31,074 bases of DNA from SLID01 sp041667545 (GCA_041667545.1 JBAYES010000021.1:1-31074); one strand, 5' to 3'. Positions 1 to 7,734 are shown, numbered from the stretch's first letter. Program-made: numbers and translations. Notes: generated by a model not told the origin, from the sequence alone.

Positions 1-102
1 CCCGTCATAAGATCCTTATAGAGAGGCTGGTGCATGTGCCATAAAAAAGCTACGGAAAGTGTCTTTGCCATGTGACATTTATAATCGTTAAGATGAAAGT
101 AG

Positions 103-1437
103 TCAAGTGAAATCGGCGTTGCGGCGATGTCTTTGTATTCGGTCTTTTGACGGGTTGAAATACCCGTGCATGAGGCGGGGAAACTCTTTTTTTACCGAGG
201 CGATGGTTTCCTTTATTCCAACGAGGTCCCCGATGGACGGCCTCTCGCGCATTTCCCTGAAATACAGCTCCGGATCATAATTCAGATTTCTCCACTGAAC
301 CATATCCGCGCCCGTAAGCTGCAGAAATCGCCTGAAAGCCTCCGCCTCCGCAGCAGAATCCGTAAACCCGGGCATAACAAGATAATTCAACGAAACGAAC
401 CCCGAGGCTTTTTTAGCAGCGCGAATGGAACTTATAACGTCCTCAAGATCATATCCCCTCGGACGATAATACCTTGAATAAAGTTCCGGCCTTACGCTGT
501 TCACACTTACCCGCATCGAATCCAGGCCCGCGTCAAAAAGCTTCGCCACTATCCCGGGCTTGCTGGCATTGGTATTCAAGTTTATCATACCTTTCGAGGT
601 ACCCCTCCTTATTAACCGTACCGATTCGATCAGAACTTTCCCTTCCAAAAGAGGTTCCCCCTCACAACCCTGTCCGAAGCTTACCACAGGATCTTTGGCC
701 GAGGCCATATGAAAAAGCGCTACTTCAGCCACCTCTTCCGGCGAGGGAACAAAATTTATCCGAGGCTGAGTAACAGGTATGCCGCTTCCCCGCTGAAGAG
801 ATATACACCCGCGGCAAAAAGCATTACAACCCGGAGATGTTGGAAGAGGAGCCTCATAACGTTTCAAAAAAAAGTTTTTCCCGGCGGGACAGCAGTATGT
901 TAGAGCGCACCTTTCAAGATGTTTCACAAGACGGTTTTTCGGAAAAATGGAACGTATTTCTTTTACGTTCTTTCTGAGCCTCCCCATATCCATGCCAGCG
1001 AGTTCCTGCCTTTTTTCACGGTCGACCTTAACGCCGCAGGCAAAGAACCTGCCCGCTGAAAAAGCAACGGCGGAATAGCTGAAAAGAGGCAAAGCGGAGA
1101 AATTTTCGCGGGATCTATACGCCGGCGAAAATGTGGAAGTATAGCCCGGAGAAAGGAACGCCGCCACGGCATAACACGGTCCTTTCCTTAAGGATACCGG
1201 ATTTTCACTGAATTCAACAAATCTTTTTCTGTCGGGATCAAAACCGACGGGGCTTCTTTCAGGCAAAAGAAAAAGTTCAGAGTCGGGGTGGATCTCCGTA
1301 AAGTCGCGCGTCCTGAGGCGAAAATAATGACCGGCTTTCATTCCGGCAGGTTCCACTCCCGGAACATCGTATACCTTCCCCTTCCTATCCGCGACAAGAA
1401 AAGAAAACCTGGAATTTTTTTTTGAGATCTTTTTCAT
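103..1437 (-). CDS. Radical SAM protein, unassigned subfamily
   Basis: The 444-residue product carries a radical-SAM cluster motif of the C-x3-C-x2-C type (C204, C208, C211, in the context SPGCNAFCRGC), so it should bind a [4Fe-4S] cluster and cleave S-adenosylmethionine. The motif lies unusually far in: about 200 residues with no recognisable domain precede it, including a second cysteine group (C177, C182, C183) that might bind another cluster or metal. The radical-SAM barrel fills residues 200-420. The substrate is unknown. I chose the ATG at 1437 rather than a longer frame from 1461 because it overlaps the upstream exonuclease stop as ATGA, the usual sign of translational coupling. It is the last gene of an rlmD-exoA-radical-SAM unit. 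The radical-SAM call is firm; the function is not assignable. Confidence 0.85.
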   Translation of the reverse strand: MKKISKKNSRFSFLVADRKGKVYDVPGVEPAGMKAGHYFRLRTRDFTEIHPDSELFLLPERSPVGFDPDRKRFVEFSENPVSLRKGPCYAVAAFLSPGYTSTFSPAYRSRENFSALPLFSYSAVAFSAGRFFACGVKVDREKRQELAGMDMGRLRKNVKEIRSIFPKNRLVKHLERCALTYCCPAGKNFFLKRYEAPLPTSPGCNAFCRGCISLQRGSGIPVTQPRINFVPSPEEVAEVALFHMASAKDPVVSFGQGCEGEPLLEGKVLIESVRLIRRGTSKGMINLNTNASKPGIVAKLFDAGLDSMRVSVNSVRPELYSRYYRPRGYDLEDVISSIRAAKKASGFVSLNYLVMPGFTDSAAEAEAFRRFLQLTGADMVQWRNLNYDPELYFREMRERPSIGDLVGIKETIASVKKEFPRLMHGYFNPSKDRIQRHRRNADFT

Positions 1438-2189
1438 TTGAGTTCTATGCCAATAGGACAATGGTCGCTACCTTCCACCTCCGGGAGAATATAGGCTTTC
1501 CTGACACGCGGCAAGATCTCTCCGGTAACAAAAAAATAATCTATACGCCATCCGACATTTTTTTCCCGTGAACGTGTCTTATAGTCCCACCAGGTATATT
1601 GCCCCGGGCTGTCGTTAAAATGACGGAACACGTCCACATAACCGTGGCTTATGAGCTTGTCTATCCAGGCCCTTTCTTCCGGAAGGAATCCGGAGACCTT
1701 TTCGTTCTGTTTGGGCCTTGCCAGGTCAATCTCTCTGTGAGCGGTGTTGACGTCACCGCAAATAACAATGTTCCTGTTCTTAAGCTTGTCCGCATACTTT
1801 AAAAATTTTTCATAAAAATCGAGCTTGTATTTAAGCCTATCCGGACTTCTCCCCCCGTTGGGAAAATACACGTTTATCAGAATGATATCTTCAACTTCAA
1901 GGGTTATTATCCTTCCCTCGTAATCAAACGGCCTCCCTGAAATATCTAAGGGCGCAAGAACAGCTTTTTCCCGGGTATATACAGAGACCCCGGCATACCC
2001 TTTTTTTTCGGGATTATTCCAGAAAGACCGGTACCCCTCAACCGCTGTCAATTCCGATCCGAGCTGGGATGGATGGGCTTTGGTTTCCTGCAGGCAGAGT
2101 ATCTCCGGGGATTCTTTTTTGAACCATTCAAGAAACCCTTTACGGCTTATCGCCCTTATACCGTTAACATTCCATGAAAGTATTTTCAT
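1434..2189 (-). CDS. exoA: Exodeoxyribonuclease III (AP endonuclease, ExoA/XthA type)
   Basis: This 251-residue protein is a full-length member of the exonuclease III/AP endonuclease family, which nicks DNA 5' to abasic sites and trims 3' blocking groups in base-excision repair. Visible catalytic signatures are WNVNGIR at the N-terminus (N7), LQETK with the metal-binding glutamate E35, YFPNGG near residue 109, GDVNTAH (D146, N148) and the C-terminal GSDHCPIG (D242, H243). The length matches the bacterial family. It starts 3 bp after the rlmD stop and ends in a 4-bp ATGA overlap with the following radical-SAM gene, so the three are almost certainly co-transcribed. No strong Shine-Dalgarno is seen before the ATG, which fits translation coupled to rlmD. 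Confidence 0.96.
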   Translation of the reverse strand: MKILSWNVNGIRAISRKGFLEWFKKESPEILCLQETKAHPSQLGSELTAVEGYRSFWNNPEKKGYAGVSVYTREKAVLAPLDISGRPFDYEGRIITLEVEDIILINVYFPNGGRSPDRLKYKLDFYEKFLKYADKLKNRNIVICGDVNTAHREIDLARPKQNEKVSGFLPEERAWIDKLISHGYVDVFRHFNDSPGQYTWWDYKTRSREKNVGWRIDYFFVTGEILPRVRKAYILPEVEGSDHCPIGIELK

Positions 2190-2192
2190 CTT

Positions 2193-3365
2193 TTAGTTTT
2201 CGGCCGCCTTCGTAAATTCACCCAGAACCTCCACATGGCCTGTTCTTGGGAACATATCAAAAGGTTTTATCCTGTTAAGCTTCCACTTCCCGCCCGTGGT
2301 AAATATTTTAGCATCCCTTGCCATCCGGGCCGGATCGCAGGAGATGTAGTACAAAAGACCTATATCGGGGTTATCTCTTAACTTTTCAAGAAAATCCCTT
2401 TTCACCCCTTTTCTCGGAGGGTCCAGAAGGAATATATTGCGCCGCCTTTTCTCCCTCGCGAAAAGTTCAAAAATATCTTTTTCAGCATCTTGCCTGTAAA
2501 ATTTTATGTTCTTGATACCCTGCGTTTTCGCCGTGTTCTTGGCGCAATCGATAGAAACCCTGTTCTCATCTACGCCGATGCGAAAAGCGAAACTCCCGCC
2601 GACGGTAAAGCTGAAAAATCCGGAACCGCAATATATATCAAAAAAGGCCGCCCCTTCACTGCGCGGCGAAACCCATGTTTCAAGGGTTTCCGCCATTTTC
2701 TCGGAAACATACCTGTTGCATTGTGAAAAAGCTTTCGGGGAAAAATATATGTCCTTACCGCGGTATCTGTCCGGAAAGAACCTGTCTCCCATTCTGCAGG
2801 AAGACCATACCTTTCCGTTACTATCGGCCTTCAGGGTTATTTCATCACGGTCTTCCCCGCGTGTAAGAGAGACAATATCGTTACCCATGACGGGGACAGC
2901 TACGGGGCATTTTTCTATTTCCACCACCCGATGGCTTGCCTCTTCGTAATATCCGTAACCGTTTTTCCCTTTGTGAAGCGTCAAGCTTGAACGATAACCG
3001 TATTCTCTGTCCGAGGCGGCAATATCTTCGAACTCTTTGCCAAGTTCTATGCCGGCTATACGTTTAAAGAGTTCTTTCACCTGCTCATTTTTGTAATAGA
3101 GTTCTTTGGAATAAGACAGATGCTGCAGCTGGCAGCCCCCGCATGAACCGAAATACGGGCAAACGGGAACTATGCGGTCGGGTGAACTTTTAACCACATC
3201 CAAAGCTACGGCCTCGGAATAATTTGAAGTCTCTTTAGTCACCCTGGCCAAAACCTCTTCTCCGGGAAGAGCCCCCTTTACAAAACATACCTTTCCGCCG
3301 GTGCGGGAAACCCCGCGAGCGCCATAAGCCAGTGAGTGTATCTCCAAACGGGCAATATCAGACAT
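2193..3365 (-). CDS. rlmD: 23S rRNA (uracil-C5)-methyltransferase, RlmD/RumA family
   Basis: The 390-residue protein has the architecture of the TrmA/RlmD class: an N-terminal TRAM RNA-binding domain (about 1-60), a [4Fe-4S] cysteine set (C69, C75, C78 in CPYFGSCGGC, with C153 as probable fourth ligand), a Rossmann methyltransferase fold with the SAM loop DIYCGSGFFS, the DPPRKG motif, and the nucleophile C343 in SCDP. The family methylates C5 of a uridine in 23S rRNA; paralogs such as RlmC/RlmCD hit other positions and cannot be excluded from sequence alone. The ATG is preceded by AAGGATGG. It is the first gene of its operon and begins just downstream of a strong hairpin terminator, so either its promoter is squeezed against that terminator or it depends on read-through. 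Confidence 0.93.
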   Translation of the reverse strand: MSDIARLEIHSLAYGARGVSRTGGKVCFVKGALPGEEVLARVTKETSNYSEAVALDVVKSSPDRIVPVCPYFGSCGGCQLQHLSYSKELYYKNEQVKELFKRIAGIELGKEFEDIAASDREYGYRSSLTLHKGKNGYGYYEEASHRVVEIEKCPVAVPVMGNDIVSLTRGEDRDEITLKADSNGKVWSSCRMGDRFFPDRYRGKDIYFSPKAFSQCNRYVSEKMAETLETWVSPRSEGAAFFDIYCGSGFFSFTVGGSFAFRIGVDENRVSIDCAKNTAKTQGIKNIKFYRQDAEKDIFELFAREKRRRNIFLLDPPRKGVKRDFLEKLRDNPDIGLLYYISCDPARMARDAKIFTTGGKWKLNRIKPFDMFPRTGHVEVLGEFTKAAEN

Positions 3366-3384
3366 ATCTCATTCCATCCTTTAT

Positions 3385-3432
3385 AAAAAACAGGGGGGTC
3401 CTTTCCCGCAGAAAAGGTCCCCCGTCTTTTTA
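3385..3432 (-). terminator. Rho-independent terminator, probably bidirectional
   Basis: On the minus strand a stem of GGGGGACCTTTTC pairs with GGAAAGGACCCCC around a TGCG loop (one internal A-A mismatch), followed by TGTTTTTT. It sits immediately after the glycine-zipper gene that ends at 3445. The opposite strand also ends in a T-rich run (GTCTTTTTAT), so it could work in both directions. It separates the glycine-zipper pair from rlmD. Confidence 0.85.
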
Positions 3433-3444
3433 TATTCACTTACA

Positions 3445-3837
3445 TCAATAACCCTGTTGACTCTCCCTCAGCCCTTCACGGTACCCTTCGGTATACCCGG
3501 CTTTGTAGGCATTCTCGTATCCCGCCTGGTATCCGTCGGAATAAGCTGTCTGGGAGTTCATATTGTCGACTGTTCTGGTTTCCGCGACCTTTTGACCGCT
3601 TATGGAATCAAGAAGCGCTCCTCCTACAATATTCACTCCGGCTCCGGCAAGCGCGCCTTTCCAGATATCTCCGCCTTTAGCCCCCGAGGCTGCTCCTCCC
3701 ACGGCTCCCGAACCAGCGCCCAAAAGTCCCTGTTTAAGAATATCGGAAGAACTTGAATTAGCCATTACATTGGGGCAGATCAAAAACGAAAAAAACGCTG
3801 TAAGCATAATTTTAGCGCATATAGACCTTCTATCCAT
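3445..3837 (-). CDS. Secreted glycine-zipper protein, paralog 2 (downstream copy)
   Basis: A 130-residue protein with an N-terminal signal peptide (hydrophobic stretch about 8-24, likely cleavage near ANSSS), a glycine-zipper membrane-interacting segment of about 40 residues (GAGSGAVGGAASGAKGG, then GALAGAGVNIVGGALLD) and a C-terminal tail of tyrosine-glycine repeats (units like YQAGY, YKAGY, YTEGY, YREG). Glycine-zipper segments of this kind occur in outer-membrane and periplasmic lipoprotein-like proteins; the function here is unknown. The start is the ATG at 3837, set 5 nt after GGTGGAGG; an in-frame GTG upstream lies inside that ribosome-binding site and is rejected. It lies 14 bp after its near-identical neighbour and ends just before the terminator at 3432. 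Confidence 0.85.
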   Translation of the reverse strand: MDRRSICAKIMLTAFFSFLICPNVMANSSSSDILKQGLLGAGSGAVGGAASGAKGGDIWKGALAGAGVNIVGGALLDSISGQKVAETRTVDNMNSQTAYSDGYQAGYENAYKAGYTEGYREGLRESQQGY

Positions 3838-3851
3838 CTTAACCTCCACCG

Positions 3852-4238
3852 TTATCTATCCATGGTAGCTTCTCTTAGACCGTCCCGGTACCCTTGCGTA
3901 TACCCGGCCTTGTAACCGTTCTGGTACCCGTCTTGATACCCCTGGGAATAAGCGTCCCTCGACGGAACATTATCCACGCTCTGTGTGTTGCTTACTCTTT
4001 CTCCGCTTAAAGAATCGAGAAGCGCCCCTCCTACGATATTTACACCGGCCCCGGCAAGCGCGCCTTTCCAGATATCCCCGCCTTTAGCTCCCGACGCGGC
4101 GCCTCCGACAGCTCCAGACCCGGCCCCCAAAAGTCCCTGCTTCAGGAGATCAGAAGATCTTGTGTTCGCCTCGGAAAGGCCCGCCTGGAACATAACCATA
4201 AGCAGCACCATCACACAAACAAGCATTTTGCCCCTCAT
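3852..4238 (-). CDS. Secreted glycine-zipper protein, paralog 1 (upstream copy)
   Basis: A 128-residue protein built like the next gene downstream: signal peptide (about 1-24, cleavage plausible after SEA), the same glycine zipper (GAGSGAVGGAASGAKGG and GALAGAGVNIVGGALLD are identical in both copies) and a tail of GYQDGY/GYKAGY/GYTQGY-type repeats. Signal sequences and tail linkers differ while the zipper is almost invariant, so this is a tandem duplication in which the zipper has been held constant or homogenised. The ATG at 4238 is preceded by GAGGAGGTG at good spacing. It is first in a two-gene unit. The function is not known; by the properties seen, it is probably an envelope protein that inserts into or lies against a membrane. 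Confidence 0.85.
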   Translation of the reverse strand: MRGKMLVCVMVLLMVMFQAGLSEANTRSSDLLKQGLLGAGSGAVGGAASGAKGGDIWKGALAGAGVNIVGGALLDSLSGERVSNTQSVDNVPSRDAYSQGYQDGYQNGYKAGYTQGYRDGLREATMDR

Positions 4239-4297
4239 GCCGCACCTCCTCTATATCTTTTATTTTTTGAATCCCCATCACCCTCTTGGACACCGAT

Positions 4298-4326
4298 ATG
4301 TTAGCATAAGTTCCCTGTTTCGTGAA
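4298..4326 (-). promoter_or_regulatory. Weak candidate sigma-70 promoter for the glycine-zipper pair
   Basis: On the minus strand TTCACG (4321-4326) and TAACAT (4298-4303) are separated by exactly 17 bp, about 60 bp upstream of the first glycine-zipper start. The -35 box matches poorly (3 of 6). The same TAACAT box is used in the better clpB candidate. A small inverted repeat (CTGTTTC/GAAACAG) lies around the -35. Confidence 0.25.
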
Positions 4327-4422
4327 ATAAAAACTGTGTTGAAACAGCGTCCCACATAATAGCACGCGAAAATTCCCAATAGCATTATTTCATCATGCTA
4401 CAGTTATTTGAGAATCTACAAA

Positions 4423-4582
4423 GATACAAGGGTCTGGTGTTCCCGGAGAGGGCGTTGGACGACCGAGCGGGCAGGGTCCCCTATGGCACGGGCCATAGGG
4501 GGAGCGAGGTCGTCCGTCGAGCGAAGATCTTCTCGCTGGGAAGATCGAGCGTCCCTCTCCGGGAACACCAGACCCTTGTATC
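4423..4582 (+). repeat. Palindromic structured repeat R1, copy A
   Basis: A 160-bp element in the 452-bp gap between the glycine-zipper pair and the YhcC-like gene. Its ends form a perfect 30-bp inverted repeat starting GATACAAGGGTCTGG and ending CCAGACCCTTGTATC. Inside are hairpin 1 (GGACGACC at 4457-4464 paired with GGTCGTCC at 4508-4515, with an apical stem CCCCTATGGC/GCCATAGGGG closing on the loop ACGG) and hairpin 2 (GATCTTC/GAAGATC, loop TCGCTGG). The most regular of the five copies. A 13-bp direct repeat TTGAAACAGCGTC (4339-4351 and 4669-4681) brackets it at a distance. The rest of the gap holds only the weak promoter. Confidence 0.93.
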
Positions 4583-4690
4583 ATGGTGCTACGATCTTTT
4601 TGATATTCAGTGGGAAAATGCCGCTTGAAATGTACAGTTTATGGAAAATACTTCCGCGGGCTATTACCTTGAAACAGCGTCTTGCAAAGA

Positions 4691-5560
4691 TCACGTCCCC
4701 AAAACCTGTTCTATGCGGGTTAGCGCCCTGAGTTTATCGTTGATCCATTTGGGGGCGATAAGGTTCTCCTCTTTCGCTCCGGACACAAGCCTCAGAATAA
4801 CGGTATCCTTAGGAACATTCTCGAGAAAATCACGAACGGCAAAAGCATACTCATCCAGAGTAAAAAGCCTTAACTTGCCCTGTCGGTAAAGCGTTTCAAG
4901 CCCCGTATTTTTCAAAACATGCAGAACATGTAATTTGATGCCCCAGACGGGAAGACGCGAGATCTCACGTGCCGTGTTCAGCATGTCCTCTCTGGACTCT
5001 CCAGGAAGACCGAGTATCACATGGACCGCGGACTTTATTCCGCGCTCGGCGGTTTTCCATATGGCATCTTCGGTCTCACTAAAAGTATGCCCGCGTTCTA
5101 TAAGCTCAAGTGTTTTATTATTCGCTGTCTGAAGTCCGTATTCTATCCACACATCATAAGTATCAAGGTATCCCGCGATAATATCCAACTTTTCATCGTC
5201 AATACAGTCAGGACGGGTGGAAACACTTAAAGCGACCACAGAAGGAAATTCACGTATAACATCAAATACTTTTTTGATCTCTTCGGGGGCGGCATTAGTG
5301 GGAGTTGAATCCTGGAAATAAGCGATGTGTTTTTTTATCCCTCTGGACATGGCCGCTTTAATACCCGCGGCAAGCTGTTCCCTTATGGATGCACCTCTGA
5401 GAAGAGTGCCGCTGTAAGCCTCTCCGTCGCAGTACAAACACTTTCCGGAAGAAGAGCTTTCCCTGTTCGGACATGGGAATCCCGGATCCAGACTTATTCT
5501 CCAGACCTTTTCCCCGAACCTGGACTTTAAATACCCGCTAAATGACCGATACCTTCCCAT
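4691..5560 (-). CDS. Radical SAM protein, YhcC/TIGR01212-like
   Basis: A 289-residue radical-SAM enzyme resembling the TIGR01212 (YhcC) family: an early cluster motif with C30, C41 and C44 (FPCPNR, then GKCLYC), then QDSTPTNA, SVSTRPDC, EYGLQTANN, RGH and HVILGLPGE, all typical of the family's barrel. The family has no firmly established reaction; a role in RNA or cofactor modification is often suspected. I chose the ATG at 5560, preceded by GGGGATAGAT, over an open frame extending to 5686, because the extra residues would be read from a G-rich low-complexity repeat overlapping mnmG. It lies 34 bp after the mnmG stop, and the DUF6485-mnmG-radical-SAM order suggests one transcript. Confidence 0.88.
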   Translation of the reverse strand: MGRYRSFSGYLKSRFGEKVWRISLDPGFPCPNRESSSSGKCLYCDGEAYSGTLLRGASIREQLAAGIKAAMSRGIKKHIAYFQDSTPTNAAPEEIKKVFDVIREFPSVVALSVSTRPDCIDDEKLDIIAGYLDTYDVWIEYGLQTANNKTLELIERGHTFSETEDAIWKTAERGIKSAVHVILGLPGESREDMLNTAREISRLPVWGIKLHVLHVLKNTGLETLYRQGKLRLFTLDEYAFAVRDFLENVPKDTVILRLVSGAKEENLIAPKWINDKLRALTRIEQVLGT

Positions 5561-5577
5561 ATCTATCCCCGAAACCT

Positions 5578-5631
5578 GCCCCTTACCTTCACCCTTACCC
5601 CTTACCCCTTTGCCCCTTCCCCCTTTCCCCC
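5578..5631 (-). repeat. G-rich tandem repeat (degenerate GGGGTAA-type units)
   Basis: On the minus strand this is a run of G4-5 tracts separated by AAA, AA, CAAA and TAA. It encodes the last residues of MnmG (a GERGKGQRGKG-type tail) and then forms the leader of the next gene. Four or more G-tracts of at least four bases with loops of 2-4 nt make a G-quadruplex plausible in DNA or mRNA. Confidence 0.8.
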
Positions 5632-7481
5632 GACGCAAGCTTAACCATAAGCAGCGATATGGCCGCGGGAGTAACGCCTGATACACGCGACGCCTGGGCC
5701 AGCGAGACCGGTCTTATATCGCTGAGTTTTTCTTTTATCTCGGAAGAAAGCCCTTGTATGCCGCGATAATCGAAATCCGGGGGGATCTTTATCTTTTCAA
5801 GAGCGGACATTTTCCTCACACGCGCCACTTCCCTTTCTATGTAACCGGAATACTTCACTCTAACTTCCAGCGCGACTTTCTCATAATACGAAAGTTCTTC
5901 CATACCGCAATTTATCGACGAAATATCATCGTAGGAAATATCCGGCCTTTTCAAAAGATCCACAAGCCGTATCGCCCCCGCGTTAAGTTCCACGGATTTT
6001 TCATCCAAAAGATCCTTAAAAGGGCCTGCCGATCTGACTTTTACGGCAGAGAGCGCTTTATACGACCTGTCCACCGCTTCCTGTTTCATGCGGACCTTTT
6101 CAAGAACATCTTCCCCGGCGAGACCAAGCCCGGCCCCCATCTTTGCCAGCCTGTCCAGGGTATTGTCTTCTCTTATCAATATCCGGTATTCGACTCTCGA
6201 AGTGAACATGCGGTAAGGTTCTACCGTGCCTTTGGTAACAAGGTCGTCTATAAGAACGCCTATATAGGAAACAGCTCTTCCCGGAACAAAAGGCGGCATT
6301 TTTTTTATTTTGCAGGCGGCGTTTATTCCCGCCACAAGGCCCAAAGCGGCGGCCTCTTCATAACCTGTAGTCCCGTTTATCTGCCCGGCAAGGAAAAGGC
6401 CATCGATATGTTTTGCCTCAAGAGTGTGAGAAAGCTGTACAGGGTCGGAATAATCGTATTCTATGCCATAGGCGTACTCGACGATCCCGGCATTCTCAAG
6501 GCCTTTTATACTTCGATACATTCTTTCCTGCACATCTTTTGGCAAACTTGTGGAAACCCCGTTGGGGTAGAACAGTGACTTATCAAGGCCTTCCGGCTCC
6601 AGAAAAACTACATGGGACGTTCTCTCCGGGAACCGCACTATTTTGTCCTCGATCGAGGGACAATATCTGACGCCGGTAGATCTTATCTTGCCAGAATAAA
6701 GAGGAGAGCGGTCCAGAGAAGAACGTATTATCCGGTGAGTCTCATCGGAAGTCCTTGTTAAATAACACGCTGTCTGCGGGAGCGATATTTTTTCGGTGGA
6801 GAACGAAAACGGAATAACAAGCTCATCTCCTGTCTGTTCTTCCAGTCCGTTAAGATCTATCGTGCCGCCGTCTATTCTCGCGGGTGTACCTGTTTTAAGC
6901 TTTCCCATTCTGAAACCCAGAGACGCGAGACTTTCCGAAAGTCCTATCGACGCCCTCTCTCCCACTCTTCCTCCGGAGAAGTGATCCATCCCCACGTGCA
7001 TGGTGCCGTTCATAAAAGTCCCGGCGGTTATCACCACGCACGGCGCCTCGTATTTCTCTCCCCGTGCCGTTAAAACTCCCCGGCATACGCCGTCCGAAGA
7101 AATAATATCCGTAACCTCGTCTTCTACGATCTCGAGATTCTGCTCGTGTGATACTTTTTCGAGCATGTAGGAATTGTAAATTCTCCGGTCTATCTGCATC
7201 CGGGAAGACCTGGCGGCATAACCCTTTGAACCGTTCAACATACGGTACTGTATGCAGCTCGCGTCGGCCGCTTTGGCCATCTCTCCGCCCAGAACATCTA
7301 TCTCCTTCACTATCTGGCCTTTACCTATTCCTCCTATAGCCGGATTACACGAAGTATGCCCTATGGCGGATCTCTTCATTGTTATGAGAAGAGTGCTAAC
7401 ACCCATCCGCGCCGCCGCCAGGGCCGCTTCGCTCCCGGCATGCCCTCCGCCCACAACTATTACCGAATATCCCGCGTTCAT
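5595..7481 (-). CDS. mnmG: tRNA uridine-34 carboxymethylaminomethyl synthesis enzyme MnmG (GidA)
   Basis: A 628-residue, full-length MnmG. With MnmE it installs the (carboxymethyl)aminomethyl group at C5 of the wobble uridine of several tRNAs, using FAD and a folate donor. Visible features are the N-terminal FAD-binding GGGHAG (11-16), the SCNPAIGGIGKGQ motif with its conserved cysteine, TGTFMNG, the GRVGERAS segment, RFPERTSH, and the C-terminal helical domain (YKALSAVKV onward). The ATG has AAGGATAG at the right spacing. The last dozen residues are an oddity: after LLMVKLASGE the frame runs into a G-rich tandem repeat and stops at a TAA inside it. It follows the DUF6485 gene by 21 bp. No mnmE is in the window. 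Confidence 0.97.
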   Translation of the reverse strand: MNAGYSVIVVGGGHAGSEAALAAARMGVSTLLITMKRSAIGHTSCNPAIGGIGKGQIVKEIDVLGGEMAKAADASCIQYRMLNGSKGYAARSSRMQIDRRIYNSYMLEKVSHEQNLEIVEDEVTDIISSDGVCRGVLTARGEKYEAPCVVITAGTFMNGTMHVGMDHFSGGRVGERASIGLSESLASLGFRMGKLKTGTPARIDGGTIDLNGLEEQTGDELVIPFSFSTEKISLPQTACYLTRTSDETHRIIRSSLDRSPLYSGKIRSTGVRYCPSIEDKIVRFPERTSHVVFLEPEGLDKSLFYPNGVSTSLPKDVQERMYRSIKGLENAGIVEYAYGIEYDYSDPVQLSHTLEAKHIDGLFLAGQINGTTGYEEAAALGLVAGINAACKIKKMPPFVPGRAVSYIGVLIDDLVTKGTVEPYRMFTSRVEYRILIREDNTLDRLAKMGAGLGLAGEDVLEKVRMKQEAVDRSYKALSAVKVRSAGPFKDLLDEKSVELNAGAIRLVDLLKRPDISYDDISSINCGMEELSYYEKVALEVRVKYSGYIEREVARVRKMSALEKIKIPPDFDYRGIQGLSSEIKEKLSDIRPVSLAQASRVSGVTPAAISLLMVKLASGERGKGQRGKG

Positions 7482-7502
7482 GTACTATCCTTTTCCATAA
7501 GA

Positions 7503-7709
7503 TCAGATATGTTTTTTTTCAAGCCATATTTTCACAAAATTCGCGATACTGCGGTCATATTTTTTCTCTGCCTCGTCCGGGAAAAAACATGCAGGCACCT
7601 GACCCGAACCCAGGTGATAGTGAAGACAATCGCAACAAACACCTTTACGGGAACAAGGGTCATAAGAACAGTTACATAAGCTCATATTTGTCTTTTTTTT
7701 ACATTCCAT
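7503..7709 (-). CDS. Small cysteine-rich protein, DUF6485-like
   Basis: A 68-residue protein with eight cysteines in 41 residues (C3, C12, C14, C19, C25, C26, C28, C41) arranged as CNC...CSRKGVCCDCLHYH...PACFF, followed by a charged helix ending IWLEKKHI. This matches my recollection of DUF6485, a small family of presumed metal- or cluster-binding proteins found in anaerobes; no function is established. A strong ribosome-binding site (GGGAGGAG) precedes the ATG. It sits 21 bp before mnmG and is probably first in that operon, just downstream of the R2/R1 repeat array. Confidence 0.82.
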   Translation of the reverse strand: MECKKKTNMSLCNCSYDPCSRKGVCCDCLHYHLGSGQVPACFFPDEAEKKYDRSIANFVKIWLEKKHI

Positions 7710-7734
7710 GAACTCCTCCCGATTAGAACATAAG

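Noticed and set aside
5754..6578. 274-codon open frame on the plus strand over mnmG
   Set aside because: Antisense shadow of mnmG's codon bias, without start signals or homology features.
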